DNA of 64,000 bases from Thaumatotibia leucotreta (lineage: Eukaryota; Arthropoda; Insecta; Lepidoptera; Tortricidae). Positions 1 through 11,040 of the stretch are shown one piece after another. A model generated the notes under the pieces. That model worked only from the letters and a program-made list of their open reading frames with translations. It was not told where the DNA came from and searched no databases. Position numbers and translations under genes: made by a program. Within the stretch, counting starts at the first letter, position 1. The number at the start of each line of letters is the position of its first letter. The stretch covers positions 1 through 64,000 of the forward strand of contig JALPQI010001803.1 of assembly GCA_025490895.1 (NCBI GenBank). The letters are read 5' to 3'.

Positions 1-581
1 GTTCCGTTCGATCTGACGTAAATACTTATTGCCAACATAAGTCAACAATATAAAACTGACAAAAGCGTATCTAAATGACAGGAAAAAAATTTACGCAATG
101 CAAATTTGCGATTATATCCAAAAATCAGGAGATTTTATCAAATATGGAAAAGAAATTAGTAGACCAGGAGACTATGCCAAAAATCATGTAATCTCCTGAT
201 AAATCAGGAGAGTTTGCAGCACTGATTATAAGAAAACAAACAATCAAACCAACACAGAGCATGGTTCAATCAAGCATCTATTAAATCTATGAATATTGAA
301 TAGTACTATTCTACTTTTATAATTGTGACACTGACAGAGGTCAGTGTTACCAGATATTTAATGCAGAAAACGGAAACCACGCTTTAAAACTGACGATTTT
401 TAAATGAAAAAATTGAATTTTTATTTTTTATTACGCTTTCAATATTTTTAACTAATATAATATATACCTTCCACGTAGTATTGTTCAATTCAAACACACC
501 TACCAAAAACATCGAAATTCCTAAGTTTTAAGCATCCGGGTCAGTTACATTAAATTAATGACGCTTGTATTGACTGGCCTA
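1..581. other. AT-rich intergenic sequence, no gene seen
   Basis: No convincing coding potential on either strand. Around 125-215 a short CAGGAGA-type motif recurs in both orientations. Nothing else is identifiable. Confidence 0.5.
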
Positions 582-700
582 CTACCGCGAAAATCGAAAT
601 TCGTAAATTTCGAGGACTTTTCACTGTCACTCAAATGAAGGCGTCATTAGAGTGAGAGAGACAAATCCTCGAAATTTACGAATTTCGATTTTCGCGGTAG
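582..700. repeat. Hairpin MITE, CTACCGCGAAAATCG family, copy 1
   Basis: About 45-bp arms (CTACCGCGAAAATCGAAATT at the left, its complement ending CGGTAG at the right) around a short loop with a GAGTGAGAGAGACAAA motif. The same element recurs at 63205-63320. Related, more diverged hairpins with the same TCGAAATTTACG core lie near 720-770, 1340-1445, 44205-44310 and 49470-49510. No coding capacity, so it would be a nonautonomous element mobilised in trans. Confidence 0.75.
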
Positions 701-1454
701 GGGCGTGTTGACCGACATTGGAGTGAGGGGGACAAATACTCGAAATTTGCGTATTTCGAAGTTTGTATGTATAAAAAATGTATGTCAAAAATTACAACAC
801 GCGCAACCATAAATTGTGAATCCATGAACGAAAATGCGGAATGCGGAACTTCTGGCAACACTGCTTGACGCTTGTTTTTTTTTCGGCACTTGGTGTAGTG
901 GGGTGAGGCTAGACAATAAATAACACAGGCTCTTTTGTCTGTCTCTTGCTCTTTATGATAGAGCATAAGGAAATCAACAACACGTGCGTGAGGATGAGCC
1001 AAAAAATATAACAAAAAGGCGCAAATATACCGTTTTAGTACAGATGGTGTACTTTTTAGGCTCTAGTGTGAGAAGTGGGTCATTTTACGTCAAGTTTCAG
1101 TTATATTATATTCCTTACTCTTTGGTCAAGTCCAAAACTTCGGAGGGTCATCGGTACTATTAAACGTCGTCGTACGAGACACGTGCAAAAACGAAATTCG
1201 TAACCCGTGTCGATTTAAAACACTCCCTATCGGTCGTGTTTTAAAACATCGCCACTCGTTTCGAATTTCATGTTTTTCGCACTTATGTCATAATGTACTA
1301 TTATATTTTGTGTCAGAGGGGCTAAAACGAGCATCGCAGTTCGTAAACGGGCATCAGATCTGTCTCTGTCGCTCTAATCACGACTTCACTGTTGATAGAG
1401 ATAGACGCTCGAAATTTACGAGTTACGAATTTTGCGGCAGGTAGGTCCAGGTAC
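701..1454. other. Intergenic; diverged hairpin relics
   Basis: Holds degenerate relatives of the hairpin family at 582-700 (near 720-770 and 1340-1445). The open frame on the minus strand at 676-1014 lacks any recognisable domain and overlaps the hairpin, so I do not call it. Confidence 0.4.
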
Positions 1455-1968
1455 TGGGAATACATGTGCACTTTACAACTCTGAGAAGATTGAATTCAAG
1501 GGATTTGGGGAGCAAATTGTATTACAAAAAATGATTGAATGATTACTGTTGACTGAACCGAATAAGCGCACTGCGCAGGTACCTATTCATTTAAACTTGG
1601 GGAAAAACTTTTTGCCAATGCTGCAATATCCGACCTGATTTGAGAAAAGTTATAGTTTAGGCTTACCTAATCATACCTACACTTTACAGGGTTAATTTAC
1701 AGGGTTCGTGGTCTACGGGGTAAACTGAAGTGGCAGTAGGCGGGGCACATTGCGCGTAGAACCGATGGCTGTTGGGGTGGACAGGATATCTAGTAGAGGC
1801 CACGTACCGGAAGGCGCGCGTGAGTAGGCCCCCCCACAAGGTGGACTGATGACCCAGTCGACGTCGCAGGAGTCTGCTGGATGCGGGCGGCGCAAGACCG
1901 GTCATTGTAGCAATATTTGGGGGAGACCTATGTACAGTAGTGGACGTCTTTCGGCTGATATGATGACG
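1455..1968 (+). repeat. Direct segmental repeat, copy 1 (contains RTE 3' tail)
   Basis: About 510 bp that reappears at 2657-3170, offset by 1202 bp. Both copies contain the same anonymous 250-bp leader, the same junction and the same truncated RTE 3' end. The RTE fragment was therefore in place before the segment was duplicated. Confidence 0.8.
1711..1968 (+). mobile_element. Truncated RTE-type LINE 3' end
   Basis: Matches the last ~260 bp of the longer RTE copy at 32945-34665 (opposite strand), including the GTGGACGTCTTTCGGCTGAT motif before the terminal ATGATG tail. 5' truncation is usual for LINE insertions. Minus-strand open frames here are antisense to the LINE. Confidence 0.75.
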
Positions 1969-2656
1969 ATAAATATTATTTAGGCATACCCATATATTAG
2001 TTACCTTTTTAATATTAAAATATATTAAAATTTCCTGACACATATTATGACAATAAAAGTACCTGATTTGTGGACCTCATGTACAAGATACATGAGCCCA
2101 GAGTCGCAGTCATTACATTTCATCCAGTCCTCGACAGAGGGGTTCTCTAAAGTTCGTGGCATTTAAATCAACGTTCCTGCTGGGACGTTGGGATGCTGGG
2201 AGGCTTAGTTTTATAAATATACCAGTTTTCAACTAAATTTACATTGTAAAAAACACACCGGGCAAAGCGGACAGTGCCCACATTACCCTGCCCGCTTTGC
2301 CTTTTTCGTCAATTACAAAATGGAAGCAAAATCTACCCTCAAAATGTTTAGACACGAGGAGTTGAATGCAAGGGTATTACGGCCAGGTAACTAATTTATA
2401 AGTAACAGGCATTAATGACAGCATTGCAAGCATCGAAAACGAGAAAACACATGACTCACACCTTGAAATATTTTTCAAAAAGCTGCATAAAACATGTTTT
2501 TGTTAGAGACCGTAACGGTGTGCTCATAGATTGCCCGGACAAATGACACGAGATGCGCGAGTATGGCGGGGAGTACTGTCACGTGTTACAAACACACTTC
2601 ATTTTGAAATGGCAACATAAAATCCAGTGCCCTCTCTGGGCGCTATGCCCTCTTTG
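1969..2656. other. Intergenic between duplicated segments
   Basis: Short inverted sequence around 2258-2302 (GGCAAAGCGGACAGTG... / CCCGCTTTGCC). No coding sequence recognised. Confidence 0.4.
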
Positions 2657-3170
2657 TGGGAATACATGTGCACTTTACAACTCTGAGAAGATTGAATTCA
2701 AGGGATTTGGGGAGCAAATTGTATTACAAAAAATGATTGAATGATTATTGTTGACTGAACCGAATAAGCGCACTGCGCAGGTACCTATTCATTTAAACTT
2801 GGGGAAAAACTTTTTGCCAATGCTGCAATATCCGACCTGATTTGAGAAAAGTTATAGTTTAGGCTTACCTAATCATACCTACACTTTACAGGGTTAATTT
2901 ACAGGGTTCGTGGTCTACGGGGTAAACTGAAGTGACAGTAGGCGGGGCACATTGCGCGTAGAACCGATGGCCGTTGAGGCGGGAAGGTTCTCGAGTGGCG
3001 GTCACGTACCGGAAGGCGCAGCGTGGGTAGGCCCCCCACAAGGTGGACTGATGACCTGGTGAAGGTCGCAGGAGTCCGCTGGATGCGGGTGGCACAGGAA
3101 CGGTCGTTGTGGCAATCTTTGGGAGTAGCCTATGTTCAGCAGTGGACGTCTGTCGGCTGACATGATGATG
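2657..3170 (+). repeat. Direct segmental repeat, copy 2 (contains RTE 3' tail)
   Basis: Second copy of 1455-1968 with the RTE tail at about 2912-3170. The RTE part of this copy differs from copy 1 at scattered sites, so the duplication is not brand new. Confidence 0.8.
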
Positions 3171-3725
3171 ATCATGATGGTCTACGGGGGTCACCCGGTG
3201 ACCACGAACCATGTAGTGTTCGAAACATCGGGATGTACATAGTTAAATTAATGAATATACGCGATTAAATCTATTTCAATAGTTTTATTTCATACATGTA
3301 AGACATCAGTTTAATGTAAAAATAAGTATTTTACTTCGAAAATACATACCTACCTACAATATGAAGACAACATTACAACATCAACAAACAACCATAATTT
3401 TTTTTTTGGAAATTTAAAAAACGGCTCGCCACAAAAAACACATAGGTGTGGTTTTATAATCAATTACATTTTTAACTAATTTAAACTAATTAAAAATAAT
3501 TATCTCGGACTCTATTGTAATGTTGGAAACTCATACCTACAAATTATGTTTATACTCTTTATTAATATGAAATTAAACAAAACATAATATATCTACTTAT
3601 TTCGGCTAGCAAGGTTTTTTACAACAAGTGTAAGCAAAATTATAATTAGGCAATATGACTGTACTTTAATACTTTACCATACTGGCAACCCAGCTGTAAT
3701 GTTCCCACCATGTTCCCACCGCATA
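3171..3725. other. Intergenic; edge of an old dispersed repeat
   Basis: Mostly AT-rich. Sequence around 3680-3725, continued at 4264-4320 and 4845-4890, matches 32700-32850, suggesting an old repeat since interrupted by the two palindromic elements that follow. Confidence 0.4.
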
Positions 3726-4263
3726 AATGTAGGATTAATATGGATTTGACAACGTTATAATCGAGGGGCCGCACATAGTGTGCCACTAAGAGGGATAGAC
3801 ATAGTTACTTACTACTAAGACGAAAGTGCCACACAGGCACTTAGTGACGTATTCAACGCATTTGTCTGGCACTTACATTTAGCATCTAATGCACACACAC
3901 ACAAAAAATAGTGGCACAGTGATAAGGACGGACGATTATCGTTCCTTTTCACTTCCACTAGTAAAAAGTTTCATAAGACCATCCCTTTCGTTCTTGCTAT
4001 TATTATAACGTTGTCAAATCCATATGAATCCTACATTCATGGTTATAATAATAGCAAGAACGAAAGGCATGGTCTTATGAAACTTTTTACTAGTGGAAGT
4101 GAAAAGGAACGATAATCGTCCGTCCTTATCACTGTGCCACTATTTTTTGTGTGTGTGTGACAAATGCGTTGAATACGTCACTAAGTGCCTGTGTGGCACT
4201 TTCTTCTTAGTAGTAAGTGACTATGTCTATCTCTCTTAGTGGCACACTATGTGCGGCCCCTCG
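3726..4263. repeat. Long palindromic (foldback) element with A-B-A'-B' layout
   Basis: Arms of about 220-245 bp: 3762-4009 pairs with 4043-4263, starting CGAGGGGCCGCACATAGTGT. The left arm carries an extra ~26 bp near 3872-3897. In addition, 3729-3762 is repeated inverted in the loop at 4003-4037, so two different inverted pairs interleave. No coding sequence. Confidence 0.85.
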
Positions 4264-4453
4264 TCCCACCGTCACATAGGCTGAAGCACTGGCTGATTTG
4301 TACTTTTAAAAAGTTAAGGAAAAAACAATACAAAAGCGGTGCGCGGGGCGCGCACGCACCTATTGTAAAATGGGAGATATATTATAATTAATTATAAATA
4401 TTTTTGAGTATAATCGTGTTATTTTCAGCTTGTAATAATAATGATATGCGATT

Positions 4454-4730
4454 TATACGGGATGAAAAGGGACGACGTTCCTTGCCGCTACCGACCGAGT
4501 CTACCGACCATTACGATGAACTTTCAGTATGGGACTAATATCGAAATATTAAAAAAGAAATTTACCCCTCATACAAAGTGAGTGATTAGTTACGAGTTCA
4601 ATAGTATGAAAAAGTCAATTTTATTTTCCATGTACGCTTTCGATGTTGGTCTCATACTGAAAGTTCATCGTAATGGTTGGTAGACTCGGTCGGTAGCGGG
4701 AAGGAACGTCGTCCCTTTCCACCCTGTATA
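4454..4730. repeat. TIR MITE, 277 bp
   Basis: Terminal inverted repeats of ~90 bp (TATACGGGATGAAAAGGGAC at the left) around a ~95-bp AT-rich centre. No coding sequence. Probably a nonautonomous DNA transposon of unknown superfamily. Confidence 0.8.
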
Positions 4731-5925
4731 AAAACGTTAGATAGAATATAAATAATGGTAAAACTCAATCTGCCATGTCAACTAAAACAAGCCTTATTAA
4801 TTTGCTATGAAACGTTAAAGGTAAAATTACTTAAACAAGTTTGGTGTGATGGCTGCTAAGCATAATTATAATTATTGTGTTTTGATGAATATCTGTGCAA
4901 ATAGAAATAAATGTATGTAAACGCTTGTTGGATTATTCCTTTCACAAGTTATCTAAGCTATATTGACGTACCTGTAGGTACCTAGTTGTGCAAAAATAAG
5001 AATTTTATTTAGCAGAATTAAATATAAGCGTGATTTTTGGGTCATGTAGCAGGGACTTCGGTATATTTACACAACCTCTGATCTACAGCAATCAATTCAT
5101 GGAAATTTTGTCTTTCCTTTACTCTAAACTCTAAATACGGGAGTTTTTTCTATCCAATCCAGTGAGTGTTGCAGATACGATGTTGAGTAAGTATATTTAG
5201 CGCAAATATTAATTATAAATTATTTATGATACAACTGTGGAAAGCCTACAGTTCAACATGTGTATCATACATTTTACAATGCATTTTGCGATGAAAACCA
5301 GACCATCTCGGCAATACCAACGAGGGGCGTGCGGAAAAGTACTATGAAAATTAATTACCGCACACGTGCGAAAAAAAAATTACTTTCTGTGCATAAGTTT
5401 GTCCTTAAAAAGAGCAATTTCTGAGCATATGCATTGTAAATTCATGTATTGACCAAAGAGCTGGCGACTTCATCGCACAACGCATCAGTATTGCGATACA
5501 GCGAGAAAATGCCGCCAGCATCCTCGGTACACTGCCACAAGGGCCAATCTTAGATATAGGATATAGGTTAGGTTAAGTAGATTCGTTAGATTTATTTTAA
5601 TCTACATATAAATTGTACAGCAATGAAAAAAATTAAAAAAAGGTAATTATAGTCTTTGGTATAAAAATATCTTATTTTAAATATTTCTTATAGATACAAA
5701 ACAATATTTTGTTGACCAGTTCATCCATTTATATTTTGTGAATATGAATATAAAATTAAAAGCACTTCTTGTGGGTCTTTGTCAACTTGTGGTCAAGTTA
5801 TTCTAAATATTTTATAGACACGCTGTTGTTTATAACAAGATACCTACAACCAACATTTCTGTACTTAATAAACCAATACCTAATAACTATCAAAAAGTGG
5901 TGAATATGACTAATAAAAGTAATAA
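4731..5925. other. Intergenic, no gene seen
   Basis: AT-rich. Positions 5090-5185 resemble 62775-62895 (both contain a GCAGATACGA motif), a diverged dispersed repeat. Nothing else recognised. Confidence 0.4.
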
Positions 5926-7066
5926 TAGTCCATTATATTACGGAAAAAAAGTTCACATTCGGATACCAGCACCAAATTTTAGTATGTTGTTAAATATGTC
6001 ATTCTGTATCCAAAACTGCCGGGAGACACTCTCTCAAAGGTCAAGGTCACCAGTAATGACGTCATCATAATGCCTAGTGCCTGATTTCAAAAAGCGCTTA
6101 TTTGTTCCTCCACCGCCCAACGTATACCGTTGTGTGTGGTATCAATAGAAAGGTCATTAAATATTCTCTAACTTTGTCCTTTCGTGTAATAGCGTACATC
6201 TATAAATAAAAAAAATATCGTTGAAAGAATAAAAATATTGTTTAACTCTTTTCGTACAATGTACATTTCATCAGGAAACAAGCGGTATTAGCAAAAAACA
6301 TTGTTCTACATAAATGTAGCCAAACTATTATCCTAAAATATGCAGTTTAAATCATCGAAATTGGTTGAAAATAAACAAAGTTATGTCATTTTCTATATTC
6401 CGCGGCAAACGCCATACACACGACATCCGCCCACCCGCCAGTTCGAAAATGTAAATTGCACCCAAACTATGCAATTGATTTATACTAATAAGATATGAAC
6501 TAAAAGCCAATTCATTATAAAAATACTAGTTGTTTAAAAATACTGTTATTATTAAAATAAAATACATAATTTAAGAAAAAACCAAATTAAAAGACATGGG
6601 TACTTAGAGTAAGGTAGAAAAAAGGTAACAAATGAATAATAATAACTTCTAACTATCAATAAAAGAATATTATGTATATATTTCAAGGTTTTATTCGGAA
6701 CAGTAAATTCTGGAGCAAGTTCCTTCATATACACAAAGAAGAGTGCAATTTAAAACGTTTTTTACGCATACGCCACCGTGGACAAGGCACAAGTTCTTTT
6801 CAACTTGCAGTTACATCAGGAATCGTTTTCCACAACTGGAATATAGACAAATACTTTCTCTTATTTTTTCCAGCTCCAATCGCAGGGATCAATTTTCTTG
6901 TGGATAAGGCAAGGCACTTCGTCCATATCTTCGTTTGTTCGTAGAATGGTCCGCTTCAGATTTTGAGTCAGTTTCAGTGCATCTTTAGTTGGTGAGATCA
7001 TAAATTAAGGTGAGATGCTTTCGATAGCTTTATATTTATATGAAAACATTCCGTCTACCTATAATT

Positions 7067-7241
7067 ATATTTCAGCGCTGCATCCTCGACATTTATTATA
7101 TTCACACTAGGTAGTCCACTGTTCAATGTACTAGCATCACACAATATTTAGAGAATTTATAAAAAAAAAAGAATAGAAAACAATCGGTGCCGAGTCTATG
7201 ACACTGTCTTATCTGTGGCAACACTCGGCTCCATCTTCATT
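7067..7241 (+). repeat. DIRS left inverted terminal repeat
   Basis: About 150 bp (core 7090-7241) is the inverted copy of 12363-12515. The outermost ~25 bp differs between the two ends, and those end-specific pieces are the parts copied in the internal complementary region. It contains the likely promoter and template-jump sequences, but no TATA box can be assigned with confidence. Confidence 0.9.
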
Positions 7242-7343
7242 CGCTTTCTTTGTGCAAGCATCACAACATCTATAATTGCAATTACTCAAAGTAATATTTG
7301 AAAACTAGTGTTTAAATCAATAGTGACAAGTGGTTATCGAAAA

Positions 7344-9163
7344 ATGGGTCGTAAACGAAAACATAGGTATGAAGAAGATGATCGCTTACGCAGGAAAATA
7401 CGACGTTTGGAGAACCAACTTCACAACCAGTACTATTCCTCTAGCGATAACGGTTAGTTTATTTTTTAATTACTTTTAAAACTAGTGTTTCTATTTATCA
7501 TTACAAAATATAGAACAAAGTTAATTTTATTAAATACCAAAGTAACATGTTACGAATTATCGACCTACCCGTTTTTCTTTGAGAAATTTTTTAACTATAT
7601 TTAATTTTCTCATGAGATGTTGATATATATATTATGTGTTCGATTTAACGTTCGATATTTAAACTTCGACGGTTGTTTAATCGGCAGTTAGTCGAACGAA
7701 TGTTTCCAATGTTTTATTTCAGTATATGTATGGTGATCCTTTAATGAAGTACTTATATGGGTTATTCTGCGTGACGTGATCACGTTAGATAACACCGAGT
7801 CTCATATTGTAACGTGATTACAATTAATGACGTTAAACTAAAACACTGCAACGGCAGGACTAAAATATCGCTCGTAAGCGGTATTGTGCTTTGTTCGGAC
7901 AGTAGGTACAGAAGACTATGTAAACATTTTTGTTCGAAAAATACTGGAACATCGTGTTTGAGTATCTTATTGACGAGTATGTATAATAAATACAATGCAT
8001 CGATATGGCATTACTGTTTACATGGTCTGTACTGTAGTTACATACCGAACCGAGGTGCTCAATGGAGTTACGATATTTTTCCAGAGGATCACCACTACGG
8101 ATCACTATCCCCCGAATCAGATTACGAGGCACCGTACCCTTCTGACTGGGATGAATCAGACGACGAGCGCATTAAGTCGGTTGTAAGCAAAACAAACCCG
8201 GCCGTATCTGCCGAGTTAGGCGTAAATGAAGGCGGCGTCGCCGCGGACTGCGTCTCAGCGGCCGTCAACCTACCCGTAGCCCCCGCAGCCCCCCGCACAG
8301 GTTGCACGCGCCCCGCGAACTCAACGCCAGTATGTACAGACCCCGTTCCGGGACCAAGCACTGCTCCTGTTGAAACTTTCACCAGTACCACACCGGTGTC
8401 TTTACCAGCACAGATCCTTGAGGCCCTTGGGGATCCTAAAGCGAAAGATGAACCACTCGGTCCGGAAATACAAGACGAGATCTCTAAACGTTGGGGTCGT
8501 GTTCTGGTAGATGGGCTTAACAAGAAGCAAAGGCAGGCTTTACATGAAAAGTCCCTCTTCCCAGAAAACTTCAAGCTAGCCAAAGCACCTATTTTGAATC
8601 CTGAGATCGCGCCTGTTTTGAGTGAGCCTGTACAAAAACGAGATAAATTACTAGAGAGGTCTCAAAATGTTCTCGGACGTGGAATTTCCGGTCTGACTAA
8701 CTTAACTTCATCCCTCATCGACGGAGACACTGACAAAGTGGAAATAATCCGGAAGCTTTCCGAGATCAGTCAAATATTCCTGGATTTACACCATGACAAT
8801 ACCAAAACGCGAAGGAAACTGGTCATCACTTCGCTAGATAAAAAGTTTACGGGCATGATCTCCGATGTTAAAAGAGACGAATTTTTATTCGGCGCCAATC
8901 TAGGCGAAAAAATTAAGGCTTCTAAGACTGCCGAGCGTTCTGGTTTACAAGTGCGTCGAACAGACGCGGGACCATCAAAAAGGCAGTCCTACCACCATTC
9001 GGGAAACTGGAGGGGCCCACCCCGATACCAGGGATCCAGCAAGTTCAAGCGGGGCGGGCCGAGAAACCGCTACTGGTCCCAGACGTCCAGGAGACAACCT
9101 CCGACTGCGGATCGTCAGGCGGAGCTGTCGAAGCCGGGCCCGAAGCAGCGGAAACCTCAGTAA
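7344..9163 (+). CDS. DIRS gag-like protein, two exons (7344-7452 joined to 8085-9163)
   Basis: A small exon starts at ATG 7344 and encodes MGRKRKHRYEEDDRLRRKIR... for 36 codons plus one base. It reaches a stop at 7455 unless spliced. A GTTAGT donor follows base 7452, and a TATTTTTCCAG acceptor precedes 8085. Joining them (phase 1) keeps the frame into the 359-codon downstream frame. The unspliced frame back to 7814 is therefore mostly intron. The product is about 396 residues: a basic N-terminus with coiled-coil potential, an acidic Ser/Asp stretch, a Pro/Ala-rich linker, a conserved-looking central domain (about residues 130-300) and a basic RG/Q-rich C-terminus that probably binds nucleic acid. 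DIRS ORF1 proteins are presumed capsid-like. No CCHC knuckle is seen. Confidence 0.8.
7453..8084 (+). other. Predicted spliceosomal intron inside DIRS gag
   Basis: A 632-bp GT-AG intron (GTTAGT donor, TTTTTCCAG acceptor) inferred from frame and phase. A second good-looking acceptor (TTTTATTTCAG ending at 7724) would run into a stop at once, so the 8084 acceptor is preferred. Confidence 0.7.
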
Positions 9164-9195
9164 AGGTAAAACACGCAGGTAGACTGCGTTATTTT

Positions 9196-11040
9196 TTGGA
9201 CCGATGGGAATCCATAACCACGGATCCTGTTGTATTGAGTTACATAAAAGGCTTTAAAATTCCTTTTGAAAGTCCAGTGAGACAATCTTCAGGTCCTTCA
9301 AATAGCAGTTTCAGTGAAACTGAAATTCGATTTTTAGATTCCGAAATTTCCAAATTATTACACTCCGGTGCAGTAATTAAATGCGATGACACGCCTGGGC
9401 AATTTCTGTCAAACATTTTTCTTATACCTAAAAAAGACGGTACCTTTAGATTTATTTTAAATTTAAAGAAACTGAATCAGTTTATTGCTCCTTCACATTT
9501 TAAAATGGAAGACATACGCACGACTATAAAGCTTATGTCTGCAAATTGCTTCATGGCGACCTTAGATTTAAAAGAGGCATATTTTCTTGTAAGCATACAC
9601 AATGATAGTAAAAAATACTTAAGATTTAGATTTTTAGGGCAGAATTTCGAATTTCAGTGCCTCCCGTTCGGTCTTTCACTTGCACCGTTTGTTTTTACAA
9701 AACTTTTAAAGCCGGTTATGTCGTTTCTTAGAAACAAAGGTCTGTTAATTACTGCATATCTTGACGATCTCATTTGCATAGGGAATTCATACGACGATTG
9801 CCGCAGATGCGTCACTGAAACTGTCGAATTACTTGTACATCTTGGTTTCGTAATAAATTACAGTAAAAGTTGTTTGATACCTAGTCAAATACAAACTTTT
9901 TTGGGATTTGAATTGGATTCAGCAAAAATGTGTATTCAGTTGCCAAAAAGCAAACGTGAACGGATTGTCGATCTTGTGAATAAAATGTATCATACAAGAA
10001 CAATGTCTATTAGGGACTTTGCTAGATTCCTCGGTGTGTTATGTTCAAGTTGCCCAGCAGTAGCATATGGTTGGGGTTATACTAAAAAACTAGAACGTGA
10101 AAAGTTTTTAGCGCTTCGAAATTCAAATGAAAATTATGAATGTTTAATGTCATTACCAGCTGAATTAAACGCAGACTTGCTTTGGTGGAAAAATAATATT
10201 ATGACGACTAGTAACCCTATTCGTGAAGGTCATTATTACCTTGAGATTTTTTCTGACGCGTCTACTACAGGATGGGGCGTCTCTTGTGGAGGTGAACGAA
10301 CCAGGGGATTCTGGAACGAGGCTGAGGCTAAGAATCACATAAATTTGCTCGAACTGAAGGCTGCCTTTTTCGGCCTCAAATGTTTTGCCGGTAATTTAAG
10401 AAATAAAGAGATTTTACTTCGCATAGATAATACAACTGCTTTGTCGTATATAAATAGGGCTGGTGGTGTCCAGTATCCCCACTTGAACGATATTACTCGA
10501 AACATTTGGTTATGGTGCGAACAAAGACAGTTGTATATTTATGCTGCGTATATTAAGTCTAAAGAGAACGTTGAAGCCGACGAAGAATCTAGGCGCTTGA
10601 ACATTGACACCGAATGGAATCTATCCCTACGTGCATTTAGCAGAATTGTACGTCAATTCGGTCAACCAAATATAGATCTTTTTGCCACTAGATTAAACGC
10701 TAAATGTCGTAAATATGTTTCATGGAAACGAGACCCTGACGCGTATAATATAGATGCGTTTACTTTAGATTGGAGCAGCTATTTCTTCTACGCCTTCCCA
10801 CCGTTCTCCTTAATTCTGAAAAGTCTTAGGAAAATAGTTAATGATAAGGCTATCGGGATAATGATTGTTCCGTATTGGCCTAGCCAGGCTTGGTATCCGC
10901 TCTTTCTGAAATTGTCTCAAGGGGAACCCCTTTACCTGAAACCAGATAGTGAATTACTCGTTTCCCCTTTCAGGACAGTGCACCCGCTTTGGAGGCGACT
11001 TACCCTGGTTGTATCAAAATTATCAGGGAGGCATTCTTAA
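9196..11040 (+). CDS. DIRS reverse transcriptase / RNase H polyprotein
   Basis: RT motifs in order: an IPKKDGTFRFILNLKKLN fingers motif (about residues 75-95), ATLDLKEAYF (catalytic Asp), CLPFGLSLAPF, and the YLDDL active site near residue 187. RNase H follows at about 345-470, with FSDAST, an LLELKA glutamate and an RIDNTTALSY aspartate. The C-terminal part (about 480-614) contains NIDLFATRLN, YAFPPFSLI and PYWPSQAWYP, the region shared by DIRS polyproteins and often equated with a Dam-like methylase. I can only see an FPPF that might correspond to the catalytic D/NPPY/F motif. The first ATG is not the real start: the same frame is open upstream to at least 9061, overlapping the end of gag in the -1 frame, and conserved-looking residues (HAGRLRYFLDRWESIT) precede 9196. 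Expression by overlap or frameshift is likely. Confidence 0.93.
   Translation: MDRWESITTDPVVLSYIKGFKIPFESPVRQSSGPSNSSFSETEIRFLDSEISKLLHSGAVIKCDDTPGQFLSNIFLIPKKDGTFRFILNLKKLNQFIAPSHFKMEDIRTTIKLMSANCFMATLDLKEAYFLVSIHNDSKKYLRFRFLGQNFEFQCLPFGLSLAPFVFTKLLKPVMSFLRNKGLLITAYLDDLICIGNSYDDCRRCVTETVELLVHLGFVINYSKSCLIPSQIQTFLGFELDSAKMCIQLPKSKRERIVDLVNKMYHTRTMSIRDFARFLGVLCSSCPAVAYGWGYTKKLEREKFLALRNSNENYECLMSLPAELNADLLWWKNNIMTTSNPIREGHYYLEIFSDASTTGWGVSCGGERTRGFWNEAEAKNHINLLELKAAFFGLKCFAGNLRNKEILLRIDNTTALSYINRAGGVQYPHLNDITRNIWLWCEQRQLYIYAAYIKSKENVEADEESRRLNIDTEWNLSLRAFSRIVRQFGQPNIDLFATRLNAKCRKYVSWKRDPDAYNIDAFTLDWSSYFFYAFPPFSLILKSLRKIVNDKAIGIMIVPYWPSQAWYPLFLKLSQGEPLYLKPDSELLVSPFRTVHPLWRRLTLVVSKLSGRHS

Noticed and set aside
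1684..2043. Minus-strand open frames at 1684-2043, 2886-3212 and 58332-58532, and plus-strand 33022-33395
   Set aside because: They are antisense to RTE LINE 3' ends; their similarity to each other is due to the repeat.
7814..8084. The unspliced N-terminal extension of the DIRS gag frame
   Set aside because: Low-complexity, unlike gag; it is removed by a well-formed intron that joins an upstream ATG exon in frame.
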